From JABISG01 sp963581435 (GTDB taxonomy: Bacteria; Planctomycetota; Planctomycetia; Planctomycetales; Planctomycetaceae), in contig CAUZOL010000002.1 of the NCBI GenBank assembly GCA_963581435.1, positions 10,030 through 74,029 on the forward strand: 64,000 nt of DNA. The letters run 5' to 3'. Of this stretch, positions 32,852 to 42,337 are shown piece by piece (position 1 is the stretch's first letter; each line of letters opens with the position of its first letter). The position numbers and the translations under genes are program-made. Below the pieces are notes generated by a model. The model did not search any database and was not told the origin of the DNA. It saw only the letters and a program-made list of their open reading frames with translations.

Positions 32852-32884
32852 AGAAACCCGGTTTTTTTGAAGAACCGGGTTTCT
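32852..32884. repeat. Hairpin repeat between gspG and the minor pseudopilin genes
   Basis: A perfect 12-bp stem (AGAAACCCGGTT at 32852-32863 with its complement at 32873-32884) and a 9-base loop. Sequences of this AGAAACCCGGTT type are known as interspersed repeats in several bacteria. It lies 20 bp after the gspG stop, where a hairpin could stabilise the gspG transcript. Confidence 0.85.
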
Positions 32885-32924
32885 GAGAGAAGGGTTCTAA
32901 TACTCTGATACGAGGCGCTGATCG

Positions 32925-33497
32925 ATGCGACGCGTTGCGGCCAATAACTCGAAGAATAGCCGACGCTCGCAACGTGGTTACACGCTGCTGGAATTGCTGC
33001 TTGTGCTGGGCATTCTGCTCATTCTGGCAGGCATCGCGTTTCCGGGCGTGATGAGAATGTACGGGCGCCACCAGTTTCAGACGGTCGTGGAAAATGTCCG
33101 CGATCATCTGGCTGCTTCACGTCTGCGCGCCATCGATTCCGGTCTCGTCTACCAATTCAGCTACACAGCAAACGGGCAACGCTTCTCTGTAACACCGTTC
33201 GAAGCGACTGAAGGAAATTCGTTGCCGACATTGGAAGGCACACTGCCGGAATCGTTTCGGTTCGAGTCAACCGATAACGATCAGACATCCTCGACGCCGC
33301 AGTCAATCACAGGCGCGTCCACCGCCGACGGTTCAACAATGAGTGATGAAATCATTATTCTGTTTGTTCCCGATGGCTCAGCGACCGACGCCACTCTCGA
33401 CATCGTCGATGAGGAAAACCGTTTCGTACGGCTGTCGGTTCGCGGACTGACCGGCGCCGTCACGGTTGGGGGAATTCAGCAGAGGTCCTCGTTATGA
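32925..33497 (+). CDS. Minor pseudopilin, GspH-like
   Basis: 190 residues. The prepilin motif is RGYTLLELLLVLGILLILAG, with Gly before the mature Tyr and Glu at +5. The following region (HQFQTVVENVRDHLAASRLRAI) is typical of GspH/FimT-type pseudopilins. The stop overlaps the next start (ATGA, 33494-33497). The position after gspG supports the assignment. Confidence 0.88.
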   Translation: MRRVAANNSKNSRRSQRGYTLLELLLVLGILLILAGIAFPGVMRMYGRHQFQTVVENVRDHLAASRLRAIDSGLVYQFSYTANGQRFSVTPFEATEGNSLPTLEGTLPESFRFESTDNDQTSSTPQSITGASTADGSTMSDEIIILFVPDGSATDATLDIVDEENRFVRLSVRGLTGAVTVGGIQQRSSL

Positions 33498-34039
33498 GCC
33501 GCAACTTGCCTGTTCGCAACGGCTTGACGATGTACGAGGTGGTACTGTCGTTGGCGATCCTGTTGGGATCATTGGCCGTACTGGGACAGTTGATTGCCAC
33601 CGGCAGCCGGGCGGCAACGCAGTCGCGTTTGCGAACGCAGGCGATGCTGCTTTGCCAGACAAAAATGGCCGAAATCATCGCGGGCAACGTGTTGATGGAA
33701 TCTGTCAATAACGACGTGCTGGAATCGTCGGCCAGCGGAGATTGGGTCTGGAGTCTCGAAGTTGTCGGCGGCACGTCGCAAGGTGGCGGTCTCGACATTT
33801 TGTCTTTCGATGACTCTGCCCTGGTGTCGTCCAACTCATCCCTTTCATCCACCTCTGCCGGAGCGCTCCCTCATTCCGATTTGATTCGGCTCGACATTTC
33901 GGTTTCACGCATCACCCGCGATAAGACCATTGAGGTCACCGAGACGCTCACGCGGTTTATTCGCAATCCCCAATTGTACGTCGATGCAGCCGAACGGGCG
34001 GCCGAGTTGGCGGCAGAGGCAGAAGCAACGGCCCAGTAA
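33494..34039 (+). CDS. Minor pseudopilin, GspI-like
   Basis: 181 residues. The prepilin motif is NGLTMYEVVLSLAILLGSLA, with Gly before Leu and Glu at +5. The region MAEIIAGNVL recalls GspI. The C-terminus is Ala/Glu-rich. It overlaps the GspH-like gene and is 4 bp from the next gene. Confidence 0.85.
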   Translation: MSRNLPVRNGLTMYEVVLSLAILLGSLAVLGQLIATGSRAATQSRLRTQAMLLCQTKMAEIIAGNVLMESVNNDVLESSASGDWVWSLEVVGGTSQGGGLDILSFDDSALVSSNSSLSSTSAGALPHSDLIRLDISVSRITRDKTIEVTETLTRFIRNPQLYVDAAERAAELAAEAEATAQ

Positions 34040-34043
34040 GCGA

Positions 34044-34922
34044 ATGCAGAATCGTATGCAGAATCGGACACAACAACTTCAACACGTGCGGCGCAAGCCG
34101 GAAAGCCAACGGCGTGCCTTCACGCTGTTGGAAGTTCTCTTTGCGCTGTCGCTGTCGCTATTGCTGTTCACCGCAATCCTGTCCGCCGTGGAAATGTATC
34201 GGCAGGTATCAACAGCCGGTCGCGACGATGTCCAGCAAGCCCAGCTGTCGCGGGCCATTTTGCGTTCAATGGAAATCGACATTCGATCGGTCGTTTACCG
34301 CGATCCGCCAGCCGAAGAAGAGGAAGCAGCCGCTGACAGCGGCGAAGAAGAAGCCGAGGTAGAGGAAGTCGAGACGGTCGATGCGGCAGAAGTGTTTTCG
34401 GGTGAAAGCATTGGGATCTTCGGCGACTCAACAACTCTCGTAATTCACGTCGGCCGTCCACCACGTAAGCTGGAATCGCTGTTGCCCATCGAGCCGGCCA
34501 GCGATCTGAAATCGATCGCCTATTTCCTGGCGACACCCGGTGCCGAAGGATTGCAGGGGGCCGCCGGAAGTTTGCTCGATTCGACCGGCAGCGGTGATGT
34601 GCAAGGGTTGGCGCGACTGGAAGGCGACCGGCTGGCTGTCGAATTTGCCGACTCGTCGGCCAATATGGAAGCATTGGCACAACAAACCACACTGCTTGCC
34701 GGCGAAGTGGACTTCCTGCAGTTTCGCTATTCCGATGGCGTTACATGGCTGGATGCCTGGGACACCGTGACGTACGAACGGCTGCCCGCCGCCATTGAAA
34801 TCACAATTGGAATCGATTCGCAATCGACCGGTAATACGGTGGCGGCCGAACCACGGCAGTCGCGGCTGTATCGTTTTGTCGTCGCCGTGCCGACGGCGGT
34901 ACCGTATCTGGAAGAGGAATAG
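34044..34922 (+). CDS. Minor pseudopilin, GspJ-like
   Basis: 292 residues from ATG 34044 (a second ATG at 34056 is possible). The prepilin-like segment is RRAFTLLEVLFALSLSLLLF: the residue before the cleavage site is Ala rather than the usual Gly. An acidic insert (EEEEAAADSGEEEAEVEEVE) lies near 95-115. It is 4 bp after the GspI-like gene and 35 bp before the GspK-like gene. Position and length fit GspJ. Confidence 0.83.
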   Translation: MQNRMQNRTQQLQHVRRKPESQRRAFTLLEVLFALSLSLLLFTAILSAVEMYRQVSTAGRDDVQQAQLSRAILRSMEIDIRSVVYRDPPAEEEEAAADSGEEEAEVEEVETVDAAEVFSGESIGIFGDSTTLVIHVGRPPRKLESLLPIEPASDLKSIAYFLATPGAEGLQGAAGSLLDSTGSGDVQGLARLEGDRLAVEFADSSANMEALAQQTTLLAGEVDFLQFRYSDGVTWLDAWDTVTYERLPAAIEITIGIDSQSTGNTVAAEPRQSRLYRFVVAVPTAVPYLEEE

Positions 34923-34957
34923 CCGACAGCTAGTGATTGTTACAGGCAACACGTCTC

Positions 34958-36670
34958 ATGAATCCACGTTCCCGACATAACAACGCGAACACCGCCCGTC
35001 ATTCGGTTGTGGGAGCGATGCGCCGAGCCAGCGTGCTGGTTGTTGTGCTGGTTGTCGTCATGCTGCTCACGCTGGGTTGTTACACCTTCACTCAAATCAT
35101 GCTGTCGGAACTCCAATCGACTGTGATGTACGAGCGGGATGTGCGGTCGCGCGCCTATGCCGACTCGGGAATCGAATTGGTGGCGGCGATTCTCGGAGAG
35201 CCGACCGATGAATTCTCGCGCCCCAATCTGTACGACAATCCCGATTTGTTTTACCTTTTGATGGCCGACTCCGAAACGGCGCGCGGTCGGGGAGCGTTCT
35301 GCATCGTCGCTGCACGTGAAAACGACACCGGCGCGAATCCGATTCGGTTCGGCCTGATCGATGAATCGAGCAAGCTGAATTTGAATACGCTTCTCAGCCT
35401 GAACTCGGCCGACGACGAGCAGGAAGATTTAGCTGGCGGCGGTGATGCAGATGAAGAACAGCAGCAGGAGATGTTGATGGCAATACCCAGCATGACCGTG
35501 GACATTGCCGATGCAATTCTCGACTGGCTGGACGAAGACGAAACGCCGCGGCTATCGGGGGCGGAGAACGAGTATTACGGCACACTCAATCCGCCGTATG
35601 AAACGAAGAACGGCAAACTCGAAACGCTCGATGAACTGCTCCGCGTGCGTGGTGTCACCAGCTCGATGTTGTATGGCGAAGACGTCAACCGAAACGGTTT
35701 GTTGGATGCCAACGAAAACGACGGCGAGGCCAGCCTTCCGTACGACAACGCCGACGGCGTACTCGACCGTGGTTGGAGTACGTACTTCACGGTTGTCAGC
35801 CGCGAGGCCAATCTTCGCGCCGACCGAGAACTGCGAGTCGACATCAATCAGGACGACCTGGTCGCATTGTACGACGCAATCGAAGAAGAGTTTGGCAGCG
35901 ACGAAGCACTGTTCGTCACTGCTTACCGGCTGAATGGACCCGATGGCGAAAACGGTGACAGTGATACCGGCCAGGGACCCGCCGCACCAGCCGGTCGTAG
36001 TGGTGGCGGCGGACAAACAAGCGGGGCGAGCGGTGGTGGTGGAGGCTCGCAAACGGCGAGTGGTGGTGAGACGCGGGGCGGGTTGAATCTCTCGGGCGGC
36101 GGATCCAATGAGATCAATTCGCTTTACGATCTGGTGGGCAGCACGGTCACCGCTGATGTTGATGGGCAGGAGAAGACAATCGAAAGCCCGTGGCAGGACG
36201 AGCCGGGAGACATCGAATCCTATCTGCCGACATTGCTCGATAAGTTGACGACATCATCAGAAGAATTCATCGAAGGCCGCATCAACATCGCGCAGGCGCC
36301 TCGCGAAGTTCTGCTGGCCATCCCCGATATCGATGAGCAGGTGGTCGAGGCGATTATTGGCGCACAGGCGGCCGGTGACCCGTCGGCATTCGATTCCGGT
36401 GGACCACGTTCGACGACCGGTTGGCTATTGAGTGAAGGGTTGGTCGAACTTGAGGAGATGCGCACTCTGGACCGTTACATGACATCGCGCGGCGACGTTT
36501 ACCGCGTGCAGTCGGTCGGTTATTTCGAGGCGGGCGGTCCGGCGACGCGGTTGGAAGCCATTATCGATGCCACACAAGATCCGCCGAGAATCGTATCGAT
36601 CCGCGACCTGACCGATTTGGGGATCGGCTATGGACTACAACCACAGCAATCCGAACAGACGGAACCGTGA
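34958..36670 (+). CDS. GspK-like pseudopilus tip protein
   Basis: 570 residues from ATG 34958; a TTG 21 bp earlier is less likely. The N-terminal segment is RRASVLVVVLVVVMLLTLGCYTF, which lacks Glu at +5 as is usual for GspK. The body has the GspK pattern IRFGLIDESSKLNLNTLL, DAILDWLDEDETPRLSGAENEYY and FETLDELLRVRGV-like segments, plus an HhH-type second half (INIAQAPREVLLAIPDID). A Gly/Ser-rich linker lies near 345-385. It caps the pseudopilus with the GspI and GspJ proteins. Confidence 0.88.
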   Translation: MNPRSRHNNANTARHSVVGAMRRASVLVVVLVVVMLLTLGCYTFTQIMLSELQSTVMYERDVRSRAYADSGIELVAAILGEPTDEFSRPNLYDNPDLFYLLMADSETARGRGAFCIVAARENDTGANPIRFGLIDESSKLNLNTLLSLNSADDEQEDLAGGGDADEEQQQEMLMAIPSMTVDIADAILDWLDEDETPRLSGAENEYYGTLNPPYETKNGKLETLDELLRVRGVTSSMLYGEDVNRNGLLDANENDGEASLPYDNADGVLDRGWSTYFTVVSREANLRADRELRVDINQDDLVALYDAIEEEFGSDEALFVTAYRLNGPDGENGDSDTGQGPAAPAGRSGGGGQTSGASGGGGGSQTASGGETRGGLNLSGGGSNEINSLYDLVGSTVTADVDGQEKTIESPWQDEPGDIESYLPTLLDKLTTSSEEFIEGRINIAQAPREVLLAIPDIDEQVVEAIIGAQAAGDPSAFDSGGPRSTTGWLLSEGLVELEEMRTLDRYMTSRGDVYRVQSVGYFEAGGPATRLEAIIDATQDPPRIVSIRDLTDLGIGYGLQPQQSEQTEP

Positions 36671-36771
36671 ACCGACCCGATGCGCGGGCCGTGTTGCCTC
36701 GCATCTTGTGTCTGCTTGCGGCGGCGGCGACAATGAACTGATTGACTTCAACGACAGCCGGAGACCAATTG

Positions 36772-38343
36772 ATGGCGGAATTTATCGCCCTGGACTGGGA
36801 AAAGCGAACACTGAACGGCCTGGAGGCGACTGCCTCGAAGGGCCGCGTTCGCGTGCGCCGCTGCTTCGAGTTGACCTGGCCAACATTCGATTCCGACGAT
36901 GCAGCGAACAATCGTCAGACGGGCGAATGGCTCAAAGGCGAACTTGCGCGTCTGGGAATCGCTGCGCGGAAGGTTCTCGTTTCGTTGCCCCGAGAAGAAG
37001 TCGTCGTGCGACAAATCGACGTCCCCGATGTCCCCGATGAAGAACTTCCCGATCTCGTTCGGCTGCAAGCGGAAACCAGGATTTCCACGTCTCTCGATAG
37101 TCTCGTGCTGGATTTCCTTCCCCTCCCACGGGTTGAGGGGGACACGTCTCGCGCCGTGTTAATGTTTACGTTCGACCGCGAAAAGCTGGACGTGCTGCAT
37201 GAAGTCGTCCGGGCCGCCGGTTTGGAATTGGAGCAGGTTGCAGTGAGTTCCGTGGCGACGGCCGAGTTGGTCGCCAGAACTGAACGCGATCGGAACCTCG
37301 CCTCGGACGACACCACGTTGACGGTGGCGCGCGATGGCAAGCGGATTGAGATTTCCTTGATGCGCAGCCGCCATTTGCTGTTTACGCATTCCACACAATT
37401 GACCGGAAGCGACGTCCAACAGGACAGCCATCTGGCAGCGGCCGAGATTCGTCGGGCGCTCGGCGCACACTCGCAAGCAGACGCCGGAAACAGCGTCGCT
37501 CGGGCGTGGGTCGTTGGCAGTGAAAACGAGCAGCAGACGTTGCGCCAGACAATGGCCGATCATCTCGACTGTGATGTCGATATGATCGATCCGCTCGCCG
37601 GCCAAGACGTGAGTATTGTTTCGGATGTGAGCAGCCGACAGGACGTGAACGCCAGCCCGGAAGCCAAACCGGGTGAAGACGTCTTCATGCTCGACGAAGG
37701 CGACGCCCTGAGTCACACGCCGTTCGGTGCTCCATTGGGCCTGCTGATGGCCGCCGGACAACCGATGATCGAGGCGGTTGATTTTCTCAATCCCCGCAAG
37801 GCAATTGTGCGGCCCGACCGTCGAAAACAGAAAATTGGACTGATCGCGGCCTCCGTCGTGTTGGCCATCGCAGCCGCCTTCGGTGCAACACAGTGGTGGG
37901 CCTCGTCGCTGCATCAGGATATCGACGATGCCGATGAGCAACTTGCCGAGTTCGACCGGATGATTAAGTCGGGTCGACCCACGGTCGAGGCGGCCAATGT
38001 CATCAACGAATGGCAAACCCACAGCGATGATTGGTTGGCCCGCATGACGCACCTTAACGAGGTACTGCCCGGAACCGATCGCATCTATCTGCAAAACTAT
38101 CGCTTCACACCAAGGGCCGGCAATTCGGCAGGACACGTTCATGCCGACGGATTTGCCCGCAGCGATGACGATGTGTTCGACCTCTATCAGCGACTTTCAG
38201 AACGCGGCTACCGCGTGCAGCCACAATCGGTTCCGCGAACCTCGAAGGACAGCGAATACCCATACCGATTCCAGCTGGAACTCGATCTAACCATCGCCAA
38301 GACAGTTGCGACACCAACGAAAAACAAACGCGCGGCACAATGA
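36772..38343 (+). CDS. GspL-like/PilM-PilN-like assembly platform protein
   Basis: 523 residues from ATG 36772 (GGAGA lies 8-12 bases upstream). The N-terminal half resembles the actin-like cytoplasmic domain of GspL/PilM (FIALDWEKRTL ... KVLVSLPREEVVVRQIDVPD). One transmembrane segment near 360-380 (GLIAASVVLAIAAAFGATQWW) is followed by a PilN-like periplasmic part. It should link GspE to the inner membrane. The stop overlaps the next gene by ATGA. Confidence 0.83.
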   Translation: MAEFIALDWEKRTLNGLEATASKGRVRVRRCFELTWPTFDSDDAANNRQTGEWLKGELARLGIAARKVLVSLPREEVVVRQIDVPDVPDEELPDLVRLQAETRISTSLDSLVLDFLPLPRVEGDTSRAVLMFTFDREKLDVLHEVVRAAGLELEQVAVSSVATAELVARTERDRNLASDDTTLTVARDGKRIEISLMRSRHLLFTHSTQLTGSDVQQDSHLAAAEIRRALGAHSQADAGNSVARAWVVGSENEQQTLRQTMADHLDCDVDMIDPLAGQDVSIVSDVSSRQDVNASPEAKPGEDVFMLDEGDALSHTPFGAPLGLLMAAGQPMIEAVDFLNPRKAIVRPDRRKQKIGLIAASVVLAIAAAFGATQWWASSLHQDIDDADEQLAEFDRMIKSGRPTVEAANVINEWQTHSDDWLARMTHLNEVLPGTDRIYLQNYRFTPRAGNSAGHVHADGFARSDDDVFDLYQRLSERGYRVQPQSVPRTSKDSEYPYRFQLELDLTIAKTVATPTKNKRAAQ

Positions 38344-39740
38344 CCACTGCCCGCACGATGTCGCAACCCGCTGGCATCGTCAAAGACGCAGTTGCCTGCA
38401 GCGAATTGGAAACTGATATGCAAAAACGTGAAAAACTCCTACTCTTCTCAGCGGTTGCCGTCCTGCTGCTATGGAGGGGTCTGCCGATGATCAGCGGCAT
38501 ATTCTTCGATCCGATTACCGACGCCCGCGCGGAACTCAACGCGGTCGAAGAAAAGCTGGCGGATAAAGCGGCCGATATCAAGCGTCTCAAACTGGCCGGG
38601 CAGACCTTCAAGCAGTCCCGCGGCAGATCGCTTCCCCCCAACGCACTCGATGCACAACGGCAGTATCAGGTTTGGTTAGACGACCTGACAAATATGGCTG
38701 GCATTGAGAAACCGGTCGTCATTCCGGGGCGCCGCTCGGTATCGCGGCGCAAGAGCGTGCGCGGCGACCTGTTCACCGGCGTACTCGTTTCGCTCGAATT
38801 CAAGGCAACCCTCAGCGAACTGAGCCGGTTTCTCTATCTTTTCTACCGCAGCAATCTGGCCCACCGCGTGGTCGATCTCAACATCGATTCGCCAGCAAAC
38901 AGCGGCGATCCTCAACTGGCGATCTCGTTGACGGCCGAAGGGTTATCGTTTGCATCCGCACCGAAGCGATCCACGCTGTTTCCGCAGGTGAAACTCAAGC
39001 AGGATGTTGGTTCCTCGTCCACGACTCTGACCATTGAAGCCGCCAAGGGCAGCCGCTTTCCCAAGAAGTCGGGCTACCGAATTCGTATTGGAAATGAATT
39101 CCTGACGGTGACCGACGTGGATGAGTCACAGTGGACCGTTCTTCGGGGTGAAGATGAAACATCGAAGAGTCAGCACAAGGCGGATGACGTGATCGAGCTG
39201 GCGACAATTCACCCGGAGTATGCATCGTGGACTGCAAAGGACTTCGAAACATTCGTCAAAAACAGTCCCTTTGTGAAACCGTCCCCCACGTGGAATGGGC
39301 CATCCACGCGGCCTCGACCCGTCGTGAAAACTGATCGCGTTGCCGAGACGAGATTGCGCGGTTCGATTGTCGTCGATGATGAACCGCAAGCGTGGTTGTA
39401 CGGCAAGTCGGCGGATGATCGTCTGGTAATTCGAAAAGGAGATGACCTAAAGGTTGATGATTTTATCGCCGTCGTTCACGACATCCTGGCCGACCACGTT
39501 CTGCTCGAACGTGACGGCTCCCTCTGGCGGCTCGATCTGGGGGAAAACTTGCGCTCGCTACAGAAACTTCCTACGGTGGATACGACTGTGATTGAAGGCG
39601 AAGCAGCCCCTTCCACAGTTGCAACGAGACCTCCCGAGCAGGCGGCTGAAGAACAGTCGGAATCGCTCGTCCCGTCGAAAGACGGTGCCGATACTGAGCA
39701 GTCGCCCATAGCTGCACCGACCCCCGCTGTTGACAAATGA
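38340..39740 (+). CDS. GspM/PilO-like assembly platform protein
   Basis: 466 residues. A single membrane segment lies near residues 33-50 (LLLFSAVAVLLLWRGLPMI). A coiled-coil (ELNAVEEKLADKAADIKRLK) and a PilO-like alpha/beta periplasmic domain follow. The C-terminus is long for GspM and contains a small beta domain (GYRIRIGNEFLTVTDVDESQWTV) and a Pro/Ala/Glu-rich tail. Overlap with the GspL-like gene supports joint function. It is the last gene of the secretion block. Confidence 0.78.
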   Translation: MTTARTMSQPAGIVKDAVACSELETDMQKREKLLLFSAVAVLLLWRGLPMISGIFFDPITDARAELNAVEEKLADKAADIKRLKLAGQTFKQSRGRSLPPNALDAQRQYQVWLDDLTNMAGIEKPVVIPGRRSVSRRKSVRGDLFTGVLVSLEFKATLSELSRFLYLFYRSNLAHRVVDLNIDSPANSGDPQLAISLTAEGLSFASAPKRSTLFPQVKLKQDVGSSSTTLTIEAAKGSRFPKKSGYRIRIGNEFLTVTDVDESQWTVLRGEDETSKSQHKADDVIELATIHPEYASWTAKDFETFVKNSPFVKPSPTWNGPSTRPRPVVKTDRVAETRLRGSIVVDDEPQAWLYGKSADDRLVIRKGDDLKVDDFIAVVHDILADHVLLERDGSLWRLDLGENLRSLQKLPTVDTTVIEGEAAPSTVATRPPEQAAEEQSESLVPSKDGADTEQSPIAAPTPAVDK

Positions 39741-39847
39741 ACGCCGCATAGGCGATCTTGTTAGGGACAGGTTTGCGACCGGCCGTGGCGATTTGCACCG
39801 CCGTTGTCGCGAATTCTCTTCACACTGCTACGCAGGAATCGACGCTC

Positions 39848-40871
39848 ATGATCCGTTTGCTAACACTGTCGATCGTCGTGGGCATCGGCACGCTGTCGGC
39901 CAATGCGGCCGACGCTGAATCGCGTGTCGATGAGAGCGCGATTCGTAAGTCGGTCGAGCAGAGCATACCGTTTGTCGAACGTCAGGGTGCCGGTTGGATC
40001 GAGCGAAAGAAATGCGTTTCCTGCCATCAGATTCCGGCGATGGTGTGGAGTTTGAACGCAGCGGCCAAACGTGGTTTCGACATCGACGCGAAGCGGCTGC
40101 AGCAGTGGAACGAATGGGCGACGAACTGGCAAAATTTTTCTGCCTCAAAGAAGAAAGGAAGAACTGAAAGAGCCCGGCACCGCTAGCAGCAATGTCGATA
40201 CGATTTATCAACTGCTGTTAGCACGTGGCGATTACCCCGCCGACGATCAGATCCAACTTCGGCTCGGTGCATTCGCGAAGCATCTTTCGGCAGCACAGAC
40301 AGCCGATGGATCCTGGACGCCCCGCGGACAACTTCCCACCCAACGACGTCCGGCGCGCGAAACGCGGGAAGTCACGACAATGTGGTCACTGGTGACGTTG
40401 AATGAGGCAGATATCGCCGACGCCGGATGGACAAAGAAGCGGGAAACAGCATCCACGTTTCTGTCAACAGCGGCAGATGCGAAGTCGACCGAATGGTGGG
40501 CAGTCAAACTTCTGCTCGACAGCCAGGGCAGTGACCCCACAACTTTGGATCGCACACGCAAACAGTTACTCAAAACTCAGCACGAAGACGGTGGCTGGGG
40601 GTGGCTGTCGGCCGACGATAGCGACGCCTTCGGTACCGGCCTTGCGATCTATTCACTCTGCCAATCCGGCCTGAAAGGCGACGATCCAGTGATCGCACGC
40701 GCCTGCAGCTTCCTGGTGAAGTCGCAACAGAAAAACGGCTCGTGGACGGTCAACGGCACCAAAAAGAACGCCGCGAATCGCGTCACCCCCACGGCAACGT
40801 ACTAGGGAACATGTTGGGCCGTCATCGGCCTGTTGGAAACTTTGGAATCAACTGGAAACAAAACCGAATAA
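39848..40871 (+). pseudogene. Broken cytochrome c/cyclase-fold (alpha-alpha barrel) protein gene
   Basis: Starting at ATG 39848 the frame encodes a signal peptide (LLTLSIVVGIGTLSANA) and one heme motif CVSCH, and stops at 40186. The homologous continuation is in another frame from about 40157: DTIYQLLLARGDY, AQTADGSW and KTQHEDGGWGW, which are typical squalene-cyclase/prenyltransferase-type repeats. An extra G in the purine run near 40157 would explain the shift. That second frame then meets TAG at 40803-40805 where TGG (Trp) would read on as GTCWAVIGLLETLE up to TAA at 40869-40871. So two lesions are visible, a frameshift and a nonsense codon. It is either a true pseudogene or a place with sequence errors. 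Confidence 0.8.
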
Positions 40872-40927
40872 GACGGCCGACACCCGGTCAATTCACAATT
40901 CACGATTGCATAATCAAGGAACATCTG

Positions 40928-42025
40928 ATGAACATTGCTGCCAAGAGAATTGTCGTGACGGCTTCGCTGACCTGCCTGGTTTTCGCGGGACTGTCGCTGA
41001 CGTCGGCCGCCGCGTTCGCCCAGAAGACAAACGGCACCTGGACCGACCCCAACGACGAGTCGCTGCCGGACGACTTCAAAATGCAGGGCGAGTACGTTGG
41101 AAAACTTCTGGACGGTAGCAAACTCGGTAGTCAGGTGATTGCGCTCGGCAAAGGGGCATTTCAGGCTGTGGTTTTTCCCGGCGGACTGCCCGGCGCCGGC
41201 TGGGATGGAAAAAACAAACTCCTGATGGACGGACGACTCGAAAACGGTCAAGCCGTCTTCAAACCGGCCGAAGGCAAGAAACGCTATCTGGCTCAATCAG
41301 CCGATGAGTTCTCGGCAACGAGCCAGTTTCCACCCGCAGGACAGAAAGCGTACACGGCGACCATTTCGGGAAACACCTTGACCGGAACCACCGATGACGG
41401 CAACGCATTCAAGTTGACGAAGACGGTTCGCAAGAGTCCGACGATTGGAACAAAACCACCCGAGGGGGCCGTCGTCTTGTTCGGTGGGTCGGATGTCGCC
41501 GAGTGGACCGGCGGGCGGTTGGACGCCGGCAACGCCGTTCTCAACACCGATGGCCACGATATTCTGACCAAACGCAAATTCAACAACTACACGATGCACG
41601 TCGAGTTCATGCTGCCCTATCGTCCCGACGCACGCGGTCAGGGACGTGGCAACAGCGGGTTCTATCAGGTCGATCATTATGAGGTGCAGGTGCTCGACTC
41701 CTTCGGACTCGACGGCAAGAACAACGAATGCGGAGGCATTTACAGCAAGGCCGAGACGTTGGTCAACATGTGCCTGCCCCCGTTAACGTGGCAAACTTAC
41801 GACGTCGAATTCTCCAATGCGGTTGCCGACGAATCCGGAAAAAAACTCAAGAACGCAGTCATCACGCTGCGGCTTAACGGAGTAATCGTACACGACAAAT
41901 TGGAAATCACCGGCAAGACGGGCGGCTCGCGCAACGCACCGGAAGGCACGCCCGGTCCCATCAAACTGCAGGGCCACGGCAACCCGCTGCAATATCGCAA
42001 CATTTGGATTGTCGAGAAGGAATAG
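40928..42025 (+). CDS. Secreted DUF1080 (3-keto-disaccharide hydrolase-like) protein
   Basis: 365 residues from ATG 40928 with a signal peptide (LTCLVFAGLSLTSAAAFA). After an N-terminal beta-rich region (25-165) comes the concanavalin-like DUF1080 domain with VVLFGGSDVAEWTGG, YTMHVEFMLPY, GNSGFY, YEVQVLDSFG, CGGIYSK and the end IKLQGHGNPLQYRNIW. The family has laminarinase-like folds and some members act on 3-keto sugars. It is common in Planctomycetota. A strong terminator follows. Confidence 0.9.
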   Translation: MNIAAKRIVVTASLTCLVFAGLSLTSAAAFAQKTNGTWTDPNDESLPDDFKMQGEYVGKLLDGSKLGSQVIALGKGAFQAVVFPGGLPGAGWDGKNKLLMDGRLENGQAVFKPAEGKKRYLAQSADEFSATSQFPPAGQKAYTATISGNTLTGTTDDGNAFKLTKTVRKSPTIGTKPPEGAVVLFGGSDVAEWTGGRLDAGNAVLNTDGHDILTKRKFNNYTMHVEFMLPYRPDARGQGRGNSGFYQVDHYEVQVLDSFGLDGKNNECGGIYSKAETLVNMCLPPLTWQTYDVEFSNAVADESGKKLKNAVITLRLNGVIVHDKLEITGKTGGSRNAPEGTPGPIKLQGHGNPLQYRNIWIVEKE

Positions 42026-42062
42026 ATGACGGAGTGTGCTGCATTTCCAACGAGCAACGAAC

Positions 42063-42089
42063 CCGCCGGCAGCACCGGCGGTTTTTTTT
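42063..42089 (+). terminator. Rho-independent terminator after the DUF1080 gene
   Basis: A 7-bp GC stem (CCGCCGG 42063-42069, CCGGCGG 42075-42081) with a 5-base loop and eight T, 38 bp after the stop. The rest of the 312-bp gap to 42337 shows no gene. Confidence 0.92.
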
Positions 42090-42337
42090 ACGCGCAGCGA
42101 TGGCGGTGATGTCCGCCCGGTTTCAGAACCGCGATTTCCCCTCAAACTTCGTAACCGTCACAACCGCATCTCCCGCTTGGGGCATTCTTCCGATTGCAGG
42201 GATTGGACTCGACGATTCCTCCCGGTGATTCCGATTCTTTCAGTTGTGCCGAGTTCGACATTCGTAACGGTTATTTACACCATTCCGGCTGGAGTAGCCG
42301 ATTCCCCGGAAAGGGATGCCCTGTGACTTTTCGAGCC

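Noticed and set aside
32852..32884. Reading the gspG hairpin as a full terminator
   Set aside because: The T run is in the loop rather than after the stem, and the downstream pseudopilin genes need transcription.
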